Positions 11,150-22,704 of a stretch of 64,000 bases of DNA are shown in pieces. Positions within the stretch are counted from its first letter, which is position 1, and the number at the start of each line of letters is the position of its first letter. A program made the translations under genes and the position numbers. The notes under the pieces were generated by a model that was given only the letters and a program-made list of their open reading frames with translations, searched no databases and had not been told where the DNA came from. Origin of the DNA: Tenebrio molitor (taxonomy: Eukaryota > Arthropoda > Insecta > Coleoptera > Tenebrionidae); assembly GCF_963966145.1 (NCBI RefSeq), contig NC_091046.1, forward strand, positions 36,084,001 through 36,148,000, written 5' to 3'.

Positions 11150-11412
11150 GCTGCCAGTCGTTTCCAGCCACCCCTACACCAACATTTTAAATGATTCATG
11201 TATATTTTAATGACGGATGATGAAAGAGGACATTTTTTTAAGTACGAGTACATCTGTGCAAAAAATCATGTTATTGAAATATTTCACTTTGAAGTTTAAA
11301 ATTGAATATTTTTAATTTTTATCCCTTTCATAAACATTAACATTCATTTAAAAAATAAGGTGTTATTTAAAATGACGAAGTGGGGGTGGCTGGGGGCGAC
11401 TGGAAGCGAACT
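11150..11412. mobile_element. Inverted-repeat element (CCAGTCG...CAGCCACCCC arms)
   Basis: GCCAGTCGTTTCCAGCCACC at 11153-11172 is inverted at about 11386-11405 as GGTGGCTGGGGGCGACTGG. Similarity continues inward to ATTTTAAAT. No target duplication is seen. Confidence 0.55.
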
Positions 11413-11550
11413 TATGGTATGACATCTATACTAAATTATGCGAACACTCACATCCTAAAATTTTAGATTTGTAATGTCAAAGACACCCGGTATATTTTAC
11501 CATCTGGATACGAAACATTTACATTTTAATAGTAGTTTATTTGACGAGTT

Positions 11551-11616
11551 TGTGTAAATTGGGCCTTTTTTTGCACGAGTGGGCCGACGAGTGCCAAAAA
11601 AGGCCCAATTTACACA
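11551..11616. repeat. Hairpin island A
   Basis: TGTGTAAATTGGGCCTTTTT with TTGCAC (11551-11576) is inverted at 11591-11616; the loop is GAGTGGGCCGACGA. Outside the arms both sides show CGAG(T)T. Confidence 0.85.
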
Positions 11617-13403
11617 CGAACGAGTTGAATACAACGTGTTTTTGTTCGACGAGCCCCTTAAAGGCTCCAAATCGCTTAAAACCTTTAAAATTAGCTTGAC
11701 GTTTCGTTTTGACAAGTTGTGACATTTATCAAAATCCGTTCACATAGGAGAAAATGCTCAAATTCTGACACTGTCAAAGAAAAAAATATTTATTTTGATC
11801 ATTTGATCAGTTATCACTACAAATTGGAGATTTCTTGCCTTTAGGACATTTGATTTTCTTTTTTTTTATTACCATATTTGTTTTCCTTCAAAAGTTATTA
11901 ATTGATCATTAAAAAATAAATTACCCAGTTAATGATTGATTTTATAACATATTATAACGTCAAGATTGTAGTCGATTTCATATAAATGTTCATCAAGTGA
12001 GCTGTGCATGTGTAAAAGCACCTTTAATTTAGTTACATTGCAAAAGTCACATTTATGAAGGTCATGTCCAATAAATCTTTGCTTGGTAAAAATACAAAGA
12101 CAGAAACAAATAAGAATTACTTTAATTTAATCAGTAAAAAGACGTAACATTGCTTTTGAAATCAGCAATGTTAAAACGGACAAAACTGAAAAATAGTCAA
12201 ATCGGGCAAGCAACTTTGAAAGTCAAAGTTACTAGCTTTGGCTTTAATACCAACAGAAAAGCAGATTTTCATGGCTTGCTTAGATGCACATTTATATGAA
12301 ATTGAGTTATGTATAATTATACCATTTAATTTAACCATTTATAAGCAAAATTTCGTACATGTTGAATACGCAACTCAGTCACTTACGTTTTATTAGAGAC
12401 TATTTCGTAACTTTCAATGGAATCCATTAGATGGTTAAAATTAATAGCTCATATTCAGCCACATCTGTTATATTGTCGACTTGCCCAATAATACACTTTG
12501 TCTTAGTCTGGAACAATGACAAGGGTATATGTCTCCTTTTCCAACTGTCCTAAAAGACATCGAGTAGTTTCATAAATGAATTCAACATTTGCTCATCCAA
12601 GAGCACATTTGTGTGCCGTAACGGATCCAAATACCTAACTTTTAAACTTAAAATTTTAATAAAGAATAATAGGAACGGTTATTGAATTTTGACCCTATCT
12701 GGCACTGCAGTTATAACAATGATGATGGATATTTTCGGGTCTCTGTTGAAGGCTGTACCGTTGTTAATTAAGTAATATGGTTAATTGCAACTCCAGTCCT
12801 AGTTTCTTGAATAAAGTGCTCGGTTTGCCACAAAAACCGCAGTTATTAAAGAGATGTGTTTGATATCACGTGTACAGTTATATATGGTCTCGTTGATTGG
12901 AAATTAGTGCATTAGACCAAGAAGAGGTTATTTGCGAAACTGTATCCAGTCAAAACACGCACAGTTATTACACACTGCCTCAATTAAGTTTGGGATATTA
13001 AGTTGAAAACACAAGCTGAAGGAAATTTCCTTTGGGCGAGTGCTTCAGGCAAATGTGAACGTGTCGAAAGTTGTCCATTAATCAAAACCCGGGCAATTTG
13101 TTATCCATTATAAGTTCGATGTGAATGTTCGACGAAAACACCCACTTTGCTGATTTATAATAAGAGTTTTAAGTTGGAAACAATGCACGGTTGCAGTCTT
13201 CTTTTACTATCTGAGAGCTGTTCACTGTTCTCCCGTTGCACTTCATATAACTCCGCGAAATTGAAGATAGATACATACAACACTTGCGCCGCGACTACAA
13301 AATACGAACAATAAAAGTTCAGATTGGGTGACAATGGGAAATGTATCTGTGAAAGCTCGACTCTTATCTTGTTTCGAGTTGTGACTAGTCTGATGGCGGC
13401 TTT
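11617..13403. other. Probable intron of the GPCR gene next to its exon
   Basis: No transposon ends were found. 12600-13400 is less A+T-rich and repeat-free, so regulatory sequence is possible but not shown. Confidence 0.4.
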
Positions 13404-13409
13404 ACTTAC
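13404..13409 (-). other. 5' splice donor of the GPCR exon
   Basis: GTAAGT directly follows the MRG codons; reading on gives K then stop, so the open frame ends inside the intron. It is a perfect match to the U1 consensus. It implies a phase-1 intron running toward position 1. Confidence 0.8.
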
Positions 13410-13758
13410 CTCTCATATAGATGTAAGCCGTGCCTCGCATATTTCGCCTAGTTAGCACAATTAAATTGAAAATGTTCCCCACGATGCCTAGAAGGCATAT
13501 GGAAGGCAGTGCCACGCCGTAAGAATAGAGCCTAAGGACTTCGATGCGGGGGTCTTCCGATATCGGCACGGTCCCCAGCATAGGTGACGGAATGGAAGAA
13601 AGATTGCTCCACATACAAGGGGAGCAATCTGTAGTGCTACCATTTAAGCAGAGTGTCACAGGACTGGGAGATTCACTCGAGTATAAGAGAGACATCCTCC
13701 TCATTTATCAGCAGTACTCAACGACGACTAACATCACGTCACGGTGATTTATCAGCAC
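13410..13758 (-). CDS. Coding exon with 5' UTR of a rhodopsin-class neuropeptide-type GPCR (N-terminus and TM1)
   Basis: The ATG is at 13704, preceded in frame by TAA and TGA, so this start is well supported. The 98 complete codons give an extracellular N-terminus with two N-glycosylation sequons (NGS at residue 21, NLS at 34) and Cys 19, 27, 30. A hydrophobic helix spans about residues 60-84 and carries GIVGN, the class A TM1 GxxGN signature (Asn 77 = N1.50). A basic intracellular loop follows (TRRNMRG then TAYIYMRG). The exon stops at AG|GTAAGT (donor at 13409-13404). Upstream, a pyrimidine-rich tract ending CTGCAG predicts an acceptor at 13759-13760, making 13705-13758 5' UTR. Known: RRNMRG after TM1 is typical of insect peptide GPCRs related to FMRFamide receptors; the exact receptor cannot be named from TM1. 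No TM2-TM7 exon was found at lower coordinates, so the next intron exceeds 13 kb. Base composition is clearly less A+T-rich than the surroundings. Confidence 0.85.
13708..13734 (-). promoter_or_regulatory. Short upstream ORF in the GPCR leader
   Basis: Within the inferred 5' UTR, an ATG at 13734 opens an 8-residue frame (MLVVVEYC) that ends in TGA at 13710-13708. Only TAA separates it from the receptor ATG at 13704. The frame is seen directly. A role in holding down receptor translation or in reinitiation is inference and assumes that transcription starts upstream of it. Confidence 0.5.
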
Positions 13759-14172
13759 CTGCAGCAGAAAATTTCATTTAAATTACACTCATCTTGTGTT
13801 GTTGAGTTTTTTTTAATTTTAAATACCACTTATTACCATAACAATATCGCGTGATCAAAATAAATTTCAGATTTAGAGTATGTACTTTGGAATGCCATTT
13901 GCTCCATGTGTCGAATGGCAGTCCAAAACACTCAAATTTATTGATCACCTGATATTCATTTCATCAAACCACAACAAAGATCTACTGAATTGTCTAATTT
14001 TTACATTTATGATAATGGAAGGATCGCCGAACGTCGATTCTACGTAATATAATACACTGTAGGGAAGATTTATTCAATTTTTTAGTGAATTTTTTCGCAC
14101 ACTGGTTTCTCGTTGAATCTCCTTAAATTTAATATTTTTAAGGAATGCATACAACATTTTATTTATGGAATA
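13759..14172. other. Upstream flank of the GPCR exon
   Basis: Pyrimidine-rich acceptor (minus) at its low end; otherwise A+T-rich with no gene or repeat recognised. It is probably part of a 5'-UTR intron. Confidence 0.4.
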
Positions 14173-14174
14173 TA

Positions 14175-15023
14175 CAGGCTGTTACGTAAGTCCACGTAAT
14201 AAATTTAATCACCAACAGAACTCTTTAAAATAAACATTTTTTACATATTGATCTTTTTTTAATCGAATATTTTTTTTACATTTTTCTAACCCCTAATTTG
14301 ACACTTCGCTCATGGGAAACGAAAGAGTGAGTGCAATAAAAACTTTCCAGTTTTTTTGAAGAAAGAATAACAGCTGTTCTAATACTATTACTAACAGTTT
14401 TCACTGTTTTTCATTCGTGTATTTTAATCGAGTTTTTTTTTTTTTCGTGCTGCGTTATCTATAATATGTAAACACATGAACGGGTATGAATTTTAGGGCT
14501 CAAATTAATTTTAACTCTGTTTTGAAGAATTTGCGAAAAAAATGGTAAATAAAATAGTATATTATTATACAAGTTTATAAGGAAGCCTTTAAAGCACGCG
14601 CGACGAGTTTAAGAGTACGACGCGTAGCGGAGTGCTTTTAACGTCGCAAGTGCTTTAAAGGCCCTTATAAACGTGTATCATAGGCTATTTTTTATTATAA
14701 CTGCATTACAATCTGAAAATTATAACAAAAAAAGTAAATTGAAATACCTTTTCCGAATTAATCTGTGTCATTAATCGTTGATATAGAAATGGTCAATTGT
14801 TGTTGTTTCGTTGCTATCATAAATTGTGTATAAATGTCTATTTATCATTGTTCGAAATGTAGGTGAATTTGTTGTTACCTAAGCAACCCTTAAAGCTTTA
14901 GTGTTTTAAAGGCCCTTTTTCGCACGCATTTTAGCGTCTGATTCAGGTATAATAAAAAAATGTTTATTTTAACGATTCCTATTAGTTGGTTAAATTTATT
15001 ACGTGGACTTCCATAACACCCGG
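14175..15023. mobile_element. 849-bp MITE with about 70-bp inverted ends and an internal hairpin island
   Basis: The tips CAGGCTGTTACGTAAGTCC and (reverse strand) CCGGGTGTTATGGAAGTCC share CACGTAATAAATTTAA and continue to AAAATAAACATTTTTT. TA flanks lie at 14173-14174 and 15024-15025. The left 350 bp is a diverged copy of 4138-4450. The middle holds the hairpin island at 14563-14680, absent from the 4.1-kb copy. Confidence 0.75.
14563..14680. repeat. Hairpin island B
   Basis: TTTATAAGGAAGCCTTTAAA with GCAC and GCGACG (about 14571-14605) is inverted at about 14641-14675. The loop contains CGAGTTTAAGAGTACGACG and GTAGCGGAGTGC. It lies inside the 14175-15023 MITE. A short further pair of TTTAAAG-type motifs occurs near 14890-14920. 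Confidence 0.82.
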
Positions 15024-15025
15024 TA

Positions 15026-17216
15026 TAATTATATAATATATAAAAATACGAAATTAAAAATGGCTCAAGCAAACAAGTTGGTGGAAGTATAAAGTGTTAA
15101 AAGAATAGTAATTAGTACAGATGGTAAAAATTTTAGAGAATTTCAGAAATTGGCGTTATTATAGCATTGAAACTTTCTGTTTATAAGGTTGACATTTTTT
15201 TAGAGGGTAACATCAATTTGTGGGGACAAAGAGAAGGTTATTAAAAGAACGGAAATAAATTATCTGTAATAATAATAAACGACTCAGCTGAAAGAGGAAT
15301 TAAAGTAATACAAGAGTACAACGACATCTTGATAAGAGAGGAAAATTAAAAGTAACATCTGCTGCTGTCGTAAGACGTATCCAGTTAGTAAAAAGGAGTC
15401 TATAACACAAAAGTGTGCATATGATGTAAATCTATATTTAACGTATGATTTGATCACTGAACTTTTTTTTAAATTAAATATTCAAGAACTTTGACTTTTG
15501 ATGGGATATAAACATACATTAATGTTTATTAAATTGGTTCGTTGCAACACCTGTTACTTTTACTTTAATGTTATCCTAAGTATGATACCGCAAATATGAT
15601 TACATAGTTTAAATTTTGTGATTTTAAACAATGGCATAATTTAAATTCTTAAAGCATTAAGCATTTTATAAATTAAACCGTAAGGAATTAAGTCTCGTCA
15701 TCTGTGACCCGATCGCACCGAACTTGACAAAGTTTTTCCATCGTCTTAATGCTTTGGTAGAAACGTGTTGCGTGTTTTTCACTTATGTCTTATGTCACTC
15801 AAATTCAATGTAAAGAAGTCCAGATGTGAGCGACGGTGACATATTTACAAAAATATTCAGTAATAAATTAAATGTCTATTATACAGCGTGTTTCACGTAA
15901 GAGTACGAGCTTGACGATCTCAAAATGCAACCCAATATTCGATTTTCATGAGTAACTAAGTGTAATAATTAATAAATCATGTTTTCACTAAAAGTAGTTT
16001 GGACATCTCTGAATTTTTTTAAATATCCCCTTTTTCACACATTTGTGGAAAAGCTCTCCAGCAATTGTGCTAGTTACGGGTGTCGAAAGCCACAATTTAT
16101 AATATTTAGGCCCGGTTGCATATAAAGCTTAGTTAACATAGTGCGTCTATTGTTATGGAGCAACAGTGTCCATCATGAATTCTCCGACGGTCATCTTGCG
16201 TTGAGAAATCTGCAGTCCTAATTTTGTTAACGTCTCAGATATGTAAGGAGTTGACAAGTATTAAATAGATAGTATAGTGTCAAAAATTTAATTTGCTTAT
16301 TTCATACCTACACTTATTTTATTTACCCTACTTATATTACTAATGTTAAGAATCATTGAAATTGATTTGTACAAAGCTTGACTGCTGGCAGTTTCATTAC
16401 GGAGGTCTTCATGTGATAGGATGTGTGAGACAGAAGGTTATTATAAAACATTTTTAACAAAAAAATATGCATACTTCAACAATTTAAAACATTATCAAGG
16501 GTTCTGAAAATAAAATCTGTCGACGACAAAGCACAGAAAACAAGCAGACCGTCACGTTTTAGCCAATCAAAAAAAGAATTCATTCGGAACAAACATAAAG
16601 TTGACACGTCTCACTGAAAAGTTAGAAATTATGCGGTTTCACGTAGTTGTACACATTTATATTAAACCATGATAAAATATAATTCAAATTACTACAAAAG
16701 TAAAAAAAAAACCTAATAATCAGTACAGCGTTGAACTTACGAAGTATGGAAACTTGACAAAAGAATTGTTAAAACAACATTCGATGGACGCTGAAAATAT
16801 TTCGCTTTTCTTCATCACAATATAATTGAAGATGGTGGATCTGGTATGAAGATAAAGACACTGATACGGAAAATATTTTTTAACAAAAAAAAAAAAAATA
16901 AGAAAAAATGCGGAATCGTCACTTCATAGAAAAGTCTTCTAATCAAGTAGTCATTATGAGAACCTATCTTCCCAGCTGTTCATTGTTTTATTAGAAGTTA
17001 CTATTTCGATAATAACTTTGCATTGTGTGAGAAGAACTTTGATTTCTGTTAGTTGAACTGAATGGACAACTGGTTTTGAATGAGATCTACATATTTTCAC
17101 GAAACTAACACCACATGAGGATTTATTTTATTGTGAGGATAGTTGCTGGTATTCATTCGAAATTCACCTGAAAACATTTTTGTATTACAAAAAAACATTT
17201 TTGTATTGTTATCCTA
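15026..17216. other. Non-coding stretch with one solo mariner terminus
   Basis: Apart from the solo end at about 15884, nothing is recognised. There are no long open frames. Confidence 0.5.
15884..15950 (+). mobile_element. Solo terminus of a mariner-like element
   Basis: After TA, CAGCGTGTTTCACGTAAGAG begins a segment similar to the left end of the 19618-20086 element through AAAATGCAAC. I found no matching right end, so only one terminus survives or the partner has diverged. Confidence 0.45.
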
Positions 17217-17218
17217 TA

Positions 17219-17584
17219 GTTTGTCCAGCGAGAGATTGGTTGACATAAAAAGCACTAAATTCTACGCAGAGAAAGTAAAGGGTGTTTTTTTAAATTTGGC
17301 GTCGAAGTAGGCGTTAGAGAGTCGATTGAGAGCGCACCACTCGTGTAAAAGCGTAAGATTTAAACAGCTGATCCGTGATCCGTAACCTGTATAGTGCGTT
17401 CACAATCGACAGTTCAACGCCTACTTCGACGCCAAATTTAAAAAAACACCCGTTATGTATTACCTGGCGTAAATTATTTATTTATTTTCCTTCAAGCAGT
17501 AACATTTTTTGCCCTGAAATTATGCCTAATTAATGTAATCTAGTGCATTTTGTAATGTTGGGTTACAAGCCTCGCTGGACGGAG
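17219..17584. mobile_element. MITE related to the 1335-2331 foldback, split by another MITE
   Basis: The left end GTTTGTCCAGCGAGAG and the next 45 bp match the right end of the 1335-2331 element (reverse strand), including ACTAAATTCTACGCAGAG. The right end matches the other terminus through CTTGTAACCCAACA. TA flanks lie at 17217-17218 and 17585-17586. Without the 180-bp insertion at 17278-17457 it would be about 190 bp, so it is a short non-autonomous derivative. Confidence 0.72.
17278..17457. mobile_element. MITE of the GTCGATTGTGAACGC family, copy 1 (nested)
   Basis: Inverted ends GGGTGTTTTTTTAAATTTGG and its complement meet around a roughly 100-bp middle holding AACAGCTGATCCGTGATCCG. TA is present at both junctions (17276-17277 and 17458-17459). 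It is inserted in the 17219-17584 MITE. It is the copy with the most symmetrical arms. Confidence 0.7.
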
Positions 17585-17586
17585 TA

Positions 17587-19615
17587 TACCACCATTATTT
17601 TAGATTTATAAAGGTGAATATTAAAAAGCGACAAAAAATCGTTATAAATACTTTTTTGTCATATAATGTTATTCAAGGTGTCCAAAAGAGTAAGTAATAC
17701 TCCGGTCTCAGCCTGGCCGGATAATTTCATTTTAAAGACGGTGTCTGAATGAAAACACTTAAATAACAGTCTTCCCTTTGAATTAGATCCAGACGGATGA
17801 AATCCTGTGGGAAACTGCCGGCTGGCTGGCTTGAAATATTAATTGATAACGATACCCCGGTCTGAGAGAAAACATTCAGTTGACACCTCTTGAGCGATAT
17901 TTTATTTAACATTTTTGTGTGGAACTAATCGACGTGAAAATTACGGCCGTTAAATTATAATGGTGAGTCGGAGGGTGACACCAAGTATTTTTAATTAAAA
18001 CTTGCAATGACAAAGGCCAAACTTATCCGCGAAAATCACGAGATCGGTGACATCTTTTGTTAAAAGGAAGCAAGGAAAGCTGTCAACATGTCAACAATGT
18101 GTTTTAATTTAGTTTCATATCCTACTAAATATTCGGAATATCAAGGAAAAAAACAAATAAAGGAAGTGAAGATGTATCGCAAGAATTAACTAAAGCTTGA
18201 CTGACAACACAATATTTACATATTTTGATGTTTAATCTCCTAAATTTTTCATTTTCGCTCTCAAAGTAAAAATTTACTTTTACCGACGGTTCTATATTTT
18301 AGACATTTAAAAATTATTTTTAATCTTCAATCAACTTGCCGTTCCTAGTGCCCAAGTACAAATTATCTGAGCGTATAACAAGTCTTAATTTATTTTGAGT
18401 TGCTTTTAATTACATTCATTAAAATGTTTCAATTTACAAAATATATTATTTTGTTGGTGTTTGAAACTTATTTAAAAGGCAAACAGGTTTAACACTGTTC
18501 CGAGCCGACTCAAACTAAAAACAAAGAGTTACAATGGACTTTAAAAATATCGACTGTCTCCGGGGTTTTTGCCACACTTTTATTCCTTTTACGAAATGTG
18601 TAGATATAAATTTGCTTTAACAAATTTACCACAAATTGTATTTTTAGTTCCGAGAACCTAGAAATATATTCTGAAAAGCACCAAGAGCAAATTGATTTAC
18701 TTTGAACAATTTTGTTGCACCAGTGAATACATGAACATGTAAATGTAATGTGACAGAAAATTTATACCATTCATGGCTTCGCAATCGACTCTAATTTTAC
18801 CTTTATTCAAATATTCTGATATTAAATTTTCCAAGTTAATATATTTTTTAAATTTAGTTTTACGTCGTCTTTGGAATAAAAAAAAAAGTTCAGGGAGCTA
18901 TGCCGATCTTATTTGAAAGACTTGATTTATTTAAAGAGAAAACGATTTTGCCATTTTAGTCGTTTCTATGCAAAAAACAGACGAAAACAATTTTACCCCT
19001 TTTAGTCGTTTCTGCCAAAGTAGAAAATAATAACCAAAGTTTTTTTTAAAGAATAAGAATTACAGTCGCAACTTGTTTGAATTAGAAATTAGCTCGTATG
19101 TTTTTCTAATAATAAAAGTATTCTCAAGGAAGTTACCATCTACATAGAATCTTGTAATTGAGTAGAAGTTTGTTTAAAATGTTCAGTACTTTGGACACCA
19201 CGCTTTACTTCGTTCTTCACGTTTATGCTGTACTGAATGCTAGTGAACAACATCCAGATGAGATTTATTGCCCATTTAGTGGTGATGTATTACTTGTATT
19301 CTGAAACTTGAAAAATATGATGGAAAAAAAATTGGATGGAAGATTAAACATCCATTTTAGACCTTAACGTGTCTGTTGTATCATCGTCTGTCTGATCTAA
19401 TCGTCAAGGTAAAAAAGTTCTCAACTCGAATTACGATAATTTAATGTAAAAGAAATGAATTACTGCAATTTTCTTTTAAAGGCTTAAATTTAAATTTGGT
19501 ACCATTAATTATCTTCTGTTGAATTTTTTGTACAAATTAATTATAACAAAATAATCGAAAAGATTCTATTGTATAATATTATTTATTACTTATTTATCTA
19601 AATCATCGGATATAA
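17587..19615. other. Non-coding stretch
   Basis: A+T-rich; no open frame, repeat pair or RNA gene is supported. Confidence 0.5.
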
Positions 19616-19617
19616 TA

Positions 19618-20086
19618 CAGGATATTTCACGAGTGATAATGAGCTCGTCGGAATTGAAAATGCAACGCACAATACATTTCCAAAGTAAACGTGGCTATTT
19701 TATATATCGTATTGTTTTAAAATGAAATTATGAATCAATGATGGCTTTGCTTACAATAGTTTTATTTGTCATAACTGACATTTACGGAAAAGTTAAAATA
19801 TGACGATTAAAATGTATTCGAACGGTGAGAAAACAGACATGGCGAATGTAATAAACATGCTTCTGCCGTGGCGCGTTTATGCAGACAATAAACAGTCTTC
19901 CAAAAACTCTTCGTTTTTTCACAATTTCATTTAACCAAGCGAATATGACATTTATGTCAAAATTTGTAAAACTGCACAGTTAACTATGTTTTACGTTTTT
20001 TGAATCAAAAAACAAATATCCACGTTAGCTTGGCAAATGTATTGTTGGTTGTATTTTCAATTCCGTCGGACTCATTATCACTCGTG
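19618..20086 (+). mobile_element. Internally deleted mariner-like element
   Basis: The left end reads CAGGATATTTCACGAGTGAT after TA (19616-19617). About 45 bp, including GTCGGAATTGAAAATGCAAC, are inverted at the right end (about 20030-20086), which lacks the last 10 bases. A plus-strand frame at about 19813 reads MYSNGEKTDMANVINML and then PWRVYADN, a DUF4817-type N-terminus. A related solo left end (CAGCGTGTTTCACGTAAGAG, with CTCAAAATGCAAC) lies at about 15884-15935. Confidence 0.68.
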
Positions 20087-20088
20087 TA

Positions 20089-22101
20089 TTAAATTTATTG
20101 TTTACAAACTACAATATGTTATGTAAATTCACATGAATGTGTGAAATATTATGCAAAAACATTGTTTCAGTGGAGGTGCTTAAATTTCCATGGTTGAAAA
20201 GAATGTGGTTCGCGGATGATGTTTTGTTAACATTTTACGAGCTGACCTTTGCTTTTAAATCAGATTATCTTTGAAACATTTCTCTTTAAAATTTTTCAGA
20301 ATGAACGTAATTCAGCGTGTTTTTTATTTCGAGATGAAACAGATTTTTTGTTAACTCACTGCTATTTCACCGTATCTTACTTTAGCGACAATTCTCGGAG
20401 TAGGTTCTTTCATTTAAAACAAATTTACATTTTAAGCGACTACTCTATGCGAAGCTATTTGAAAAATGATTAAAACAAAAAATGTTCATGAAATATTCAA
20501 CATGTAGCTTTAATATATTTGCTAAATCAATTGAGATTAAATTTCGAACTACATACAGATGTTTCCTAACCGCGACTTCGCAGTAAGGAAAATCACGTTT
20601 CAGGGAGGCGAAATCATGTGGCCTAGAGCAAGCATTTGGGTTATGACCCAACAGGAAATTGCTTTTCGCTTAACATACTGCTGTTAACATATACTTAAAC
20701 TAAATTATTAACTAATGCTGTTAAGGTTGAAAAATATTTGTGCTGCAAAACGTTTCCAACAATGATAAAGGAAAGAAGAGAAACGGAATCAATGCATAAT
20801 AAATTCTGAGGAGTAGATTGCAGTTAATTATGAGTTGGGAATTCATCATTACTACTAATGTATCGGATAACGAGATGTTATTTATAAGATTACTGATTGT
20901 CACTTGGTAAACTTAAATTAAATAACTTCAGAAATGTAAAATATAATTTGAAAATGAATCTACCAGTCGAAATTAGAAAATAAAATATAAGTGTCAAACA
21001 CGTACACAGATTAAATTCTGTTTAATCACACCCAATTACTTCCCTTCGTTCTGCATTCTAATTATCCTTTTGTATTAATTTCAAACTAAGTATGTATAAT
21101 CATTTGCAGAAACAGTTTTTGACACATAGAAATTTAAATTTCTTGCCAATCCTATTTATAATTCAGTGAGATATGTTTTCTTTAAAATCGATATCCCTCT
21201 GGAAAATTTTCTTGTTTATGTTGCATTTACGACATAACATCAAATATTCCATAGTTTTGGCGCATCTGTATAATAATTTTTTACTGTTTTTATCGACTTA
21301 ATAAACTTTACTACCTCATTTCTAGTCAGATATTACACTTCCTGACTTTCTGTATTATTATTTTTATTTTAAATTTTAAAACCGACACGACTTGATTTTC
21401 TAAAGAAGTACAAAATGAATTATTTAAAATTTTCATTAACCAATGAAAAATGATTTCATGTAACTAAATATTAAGTGCTCATATTAAAAATTATGTTAAT
21501 CCATGTTTTGGCGTATCTTATTTTTTGGAAGAGGCAGTGAAAAATTTGTCATTAGTAATGAGAAAGAGAAGACTTTTTTTTTACTAAATTTAGGGAATTT
21601 AATTATATCTATTGGCTATTTCTGCCAACGCCTGTCATTTTTAATGTCCTTGAAAGTACGCAAACTCGCAGCTAAAATTTGAACGTGTTATTAAAAATGT
21701 CTCGCAAAGTAAGACATTTATAAAACTCTCAAATTAGTTGTTGTTAATTGTTATTAACTTTATTAAATTGCTGCGCTATTAATATTTCTAATAACCTCAA
21801 TTTTTATATGATGAGATTTTTCACTCTAGCTCAAAAGTGTACAATGTTGTCAGCTCTATTTTGGGTGTAAATTGCGGTGTTGTGGTTCTTTGATTAAAAA
21901 ATAGACTATATAGCAGTAGAGGGCGATGGGATACCAAGCGACGTCTTAGTAATAACAGAGAGGACGACGACAGTTTTGAATATTTGGGGAATTGATTGAC
22001 TTTGGTCGTAACTGTCGCTTCTTGGATCCTTTATGTTGCCAATGAAAGAAAAATAAATTCCCCATTCGGTAATTTTTTAACAAAAATTATTATATTTTGG
22101 T
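20089..22101. other. Non-coding stretch
   Basis: Only short chance open frames. The flank of hairpin island C begins near its end. Confidence 0.5.
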
Positions 22102-22190
22102 TAAAATGTTTTGCAAGTACTCGCACTAGTGCCGCCTCGGCTGACGCCTCTGCTCCACAAACCGTGCTTTCACTTGCAAAATAGCATTTT
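22102..22190. repeat. Hairpin island C
   Basis: AAAATGTTTTGCAAGTACTC (about 22103) is inverted, with mismatches, at 22163-22190 (CACTTGCAAAATAGCATTTT). The loop is GCCGCCTCGGCTGACGCCTC. It is followed by CAAATAACTATT at 22206. Confidence 0.75.
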
Positions 22191-22373
22191 CTAGCCTTGT
22201 GGTACAAATAACTATTGATGTCCGTAAAGATCTTGTATTACGAGTGTGTCAGAACACATTACTAAATACATATTTTAGATGCTTTTCCGTGATTTTAATT
22301 ACCGAATGAATTAGTTTGCAACAGTAATTATGTAAAAAAAGAGGTTTAGATCTCATTATTATTATAGTATGTA

Positions 22374-22702
22374 CAGTCGCGGCCGTTGAAATCTCAGACA
22401 GGAAAGATTTAAACACTCTGTATAAATTCCGAAATTTGATTAGCGTAAACAGGATTTTCATCAAGGATTATAAAGTCAGTGTCAGTTTTTGACATATTAG
22501 GTCAGAATAGAGCGTAACTTTTGAAATGCCGCAATTACCTGATTTGCAAAAATTTGTTAGACTGAGGGACGGTGTGAATATAAGAGCCATTGCCAGAGAA
22601 ATTAATGTGGATAATGTTTGAGTGACATTTTGAGAAACGTCACTTTCAATACCATTTACAAAGCCAAAAGTTTGGTGTCTGAGTTTTCAACGACCGCGAC
22701 TG
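22374..22702 (+). mobile_element. Internally deleted Tc1-like element with transposase N-terminal remnant
   Basis: Terminal repeats start CAGTCGCGGCCGTTGAAA; about 27 bp are inverted at the right end. TA flanks lie at 22372-22373 and 22703-22704. A plus-strand frame from ATG 22526 reads MPQLPDLQKFVRLRDG and then VNIRAIAREINV, which looks like the first helix-turn-helix region of a Tc1-type transposase; the frame stops soon after. It is 329 bp. A second copy of the same family, in the opposite orientation, is at 33881-34220. Confidence 0.8.
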
Positions 22703-22704
22703 TA

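Noticed and set aside
13544..13747. 67-codon plus-strand frame over the GPCR exon
   Set aside because: It is the antisense shadow of the well-supported minus-strand receptor exon.
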